DNA of 64,000 nucleotides, taken from NCBI GenBank assembly GCA_015844335.1, contig JADLZL010003926.1, positions 310,001 to 374,000 of the forward strand, given 5' to 3'. Source of the DNA: Chrysopogon serrulatus. Lineage: Eukaryota > Streptophyta > Magnoliopsida > Poales > Poaceae. The notes under the pieces are model-generated. The model ran no database searches and was not told the origin of the DNA. It saw nothing but the letters and a program-made list of their open reading frames with translations. The stretch's first letter is position 1. Each line of letters begins with the position of its first letter. Below, piece after piece: positions 63,895-64,000 of this stretch. A program made the position numbers and the translations under genes.

Positions 63895-64000
63895 TCAGAA
63901 TTCAAGCCCGTGCTCTCTAGCAGAATCAGCAAGAGCTTTTATGCGGCCATGGTAAAGGAAACCGCCTCGGTCGAAGACAACTTTGGTAATCCCTTTCTCC
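63895..64000 (-). CDS. Plastid ribosomal protein L18, last exon (runs off window)
   Basis: The minus strand encodes EKGITKVVFDRGGFLYHGRI followed by KALADSAREHGLEF and a TGA stop at 63895-63897, the conserved C-terminus of chloroplast L18. The reading frame is open to the window edge, with the remaining exons beyond 64000. Unlike the left copy it keeps Arg and Leu at the two variable positions, so this is likely the functional parent gene. Confidence 0.88.
   Translation of the reverse strand, partial: EKGITKVVFDRGGFLYHGRIKALADSAREHGLEF

Overview
The window reads as nuclear DNA of a grass, most likely a panicoid (sorghum, sugarcane, Setaria or Panicum type). The genes have introns and very GC-rich coding regions, AT-rich spacers lie between them, and the DNA is full of grass-type transposable elements: Stowaway-like and GGGCCTTGTTTAG-type MITEs, a Ty3/gypsy element, LINE scraps and a non-autonomous Helitron. 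No bacterial, viral or organellar gene set is present. Species was not determined; this is inference from element types and protein similarity recalled from memory.

Layout. 1-6.1 kb is spacer with a SINE-like tRNA-related sequence, a local direct repeat, several MITEs and a decayed LINE. At 6.2 kb is a small basic plant protein gene that appears frameshifted. 6.6-15.7 kb is gene-poor, with two decayed local duplications and the last exon of an uncharacterised protein (11.4-11.8 kb). 15.7-23.0 kb holds a tandem pair of LISCL-type GRAS transcription factor genes: an intact 802-codon copy and a copy with two frameshifts, separated by an 0.85-kb foldback element. 27.5-33.2 kb is a two-exon cation/H+ exchanger (CHX) gene whose second exon carries a compensating pair of one-base indels. 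35.0-48.1 kb is one Ty3/gypsy retrotransposon with unusually long (about 3.5 kb) LTRs, a 5-bp target duplication and a broken coding region. 51.3-53.5 kb is a four-exon endo-beta-1,4-mannanase gene. 56.8-57.1 kb is a small gene for a membrane-anchored coiled-coil protein, with a coding-deleted partial duplicate beside it. 57.7-64.0 kb is a tandem duplication around the nuclear gene for plastid ribosomal protein L18. The left copy lacks its first exon and its flank was later invaded by a Stowaway MITE and a 2.5-kb Helitron, for which the right copy preserves the empty sites; a small hAT-type MITE sits in the left copy's intron.

The recognisable host genes are nearly all on the minus strand and act in unrelated processes (transcription control, monovalent cation/pH homeostasis, mannan remodelling in the wall, plastid translation). 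They are neighbours, not a pathway. The clearest theme is tandem duplication followed by decay and transposon invasion, seen independently at 9-11 kb, 14.4-15.7 kb, 15.7-23 kb, 55.5-57.4 kb and 57.7-64 kb. Several one-base indels in G/C runs (CHX, the 6.2-kb gene, GC-rich LTR parts) could also be sequencing or assembly errors. I did not find a convincing new molecular system; the best second-look items are the Helitron with its empty site, the foldback between the GRAS copies and the L18 duplication.
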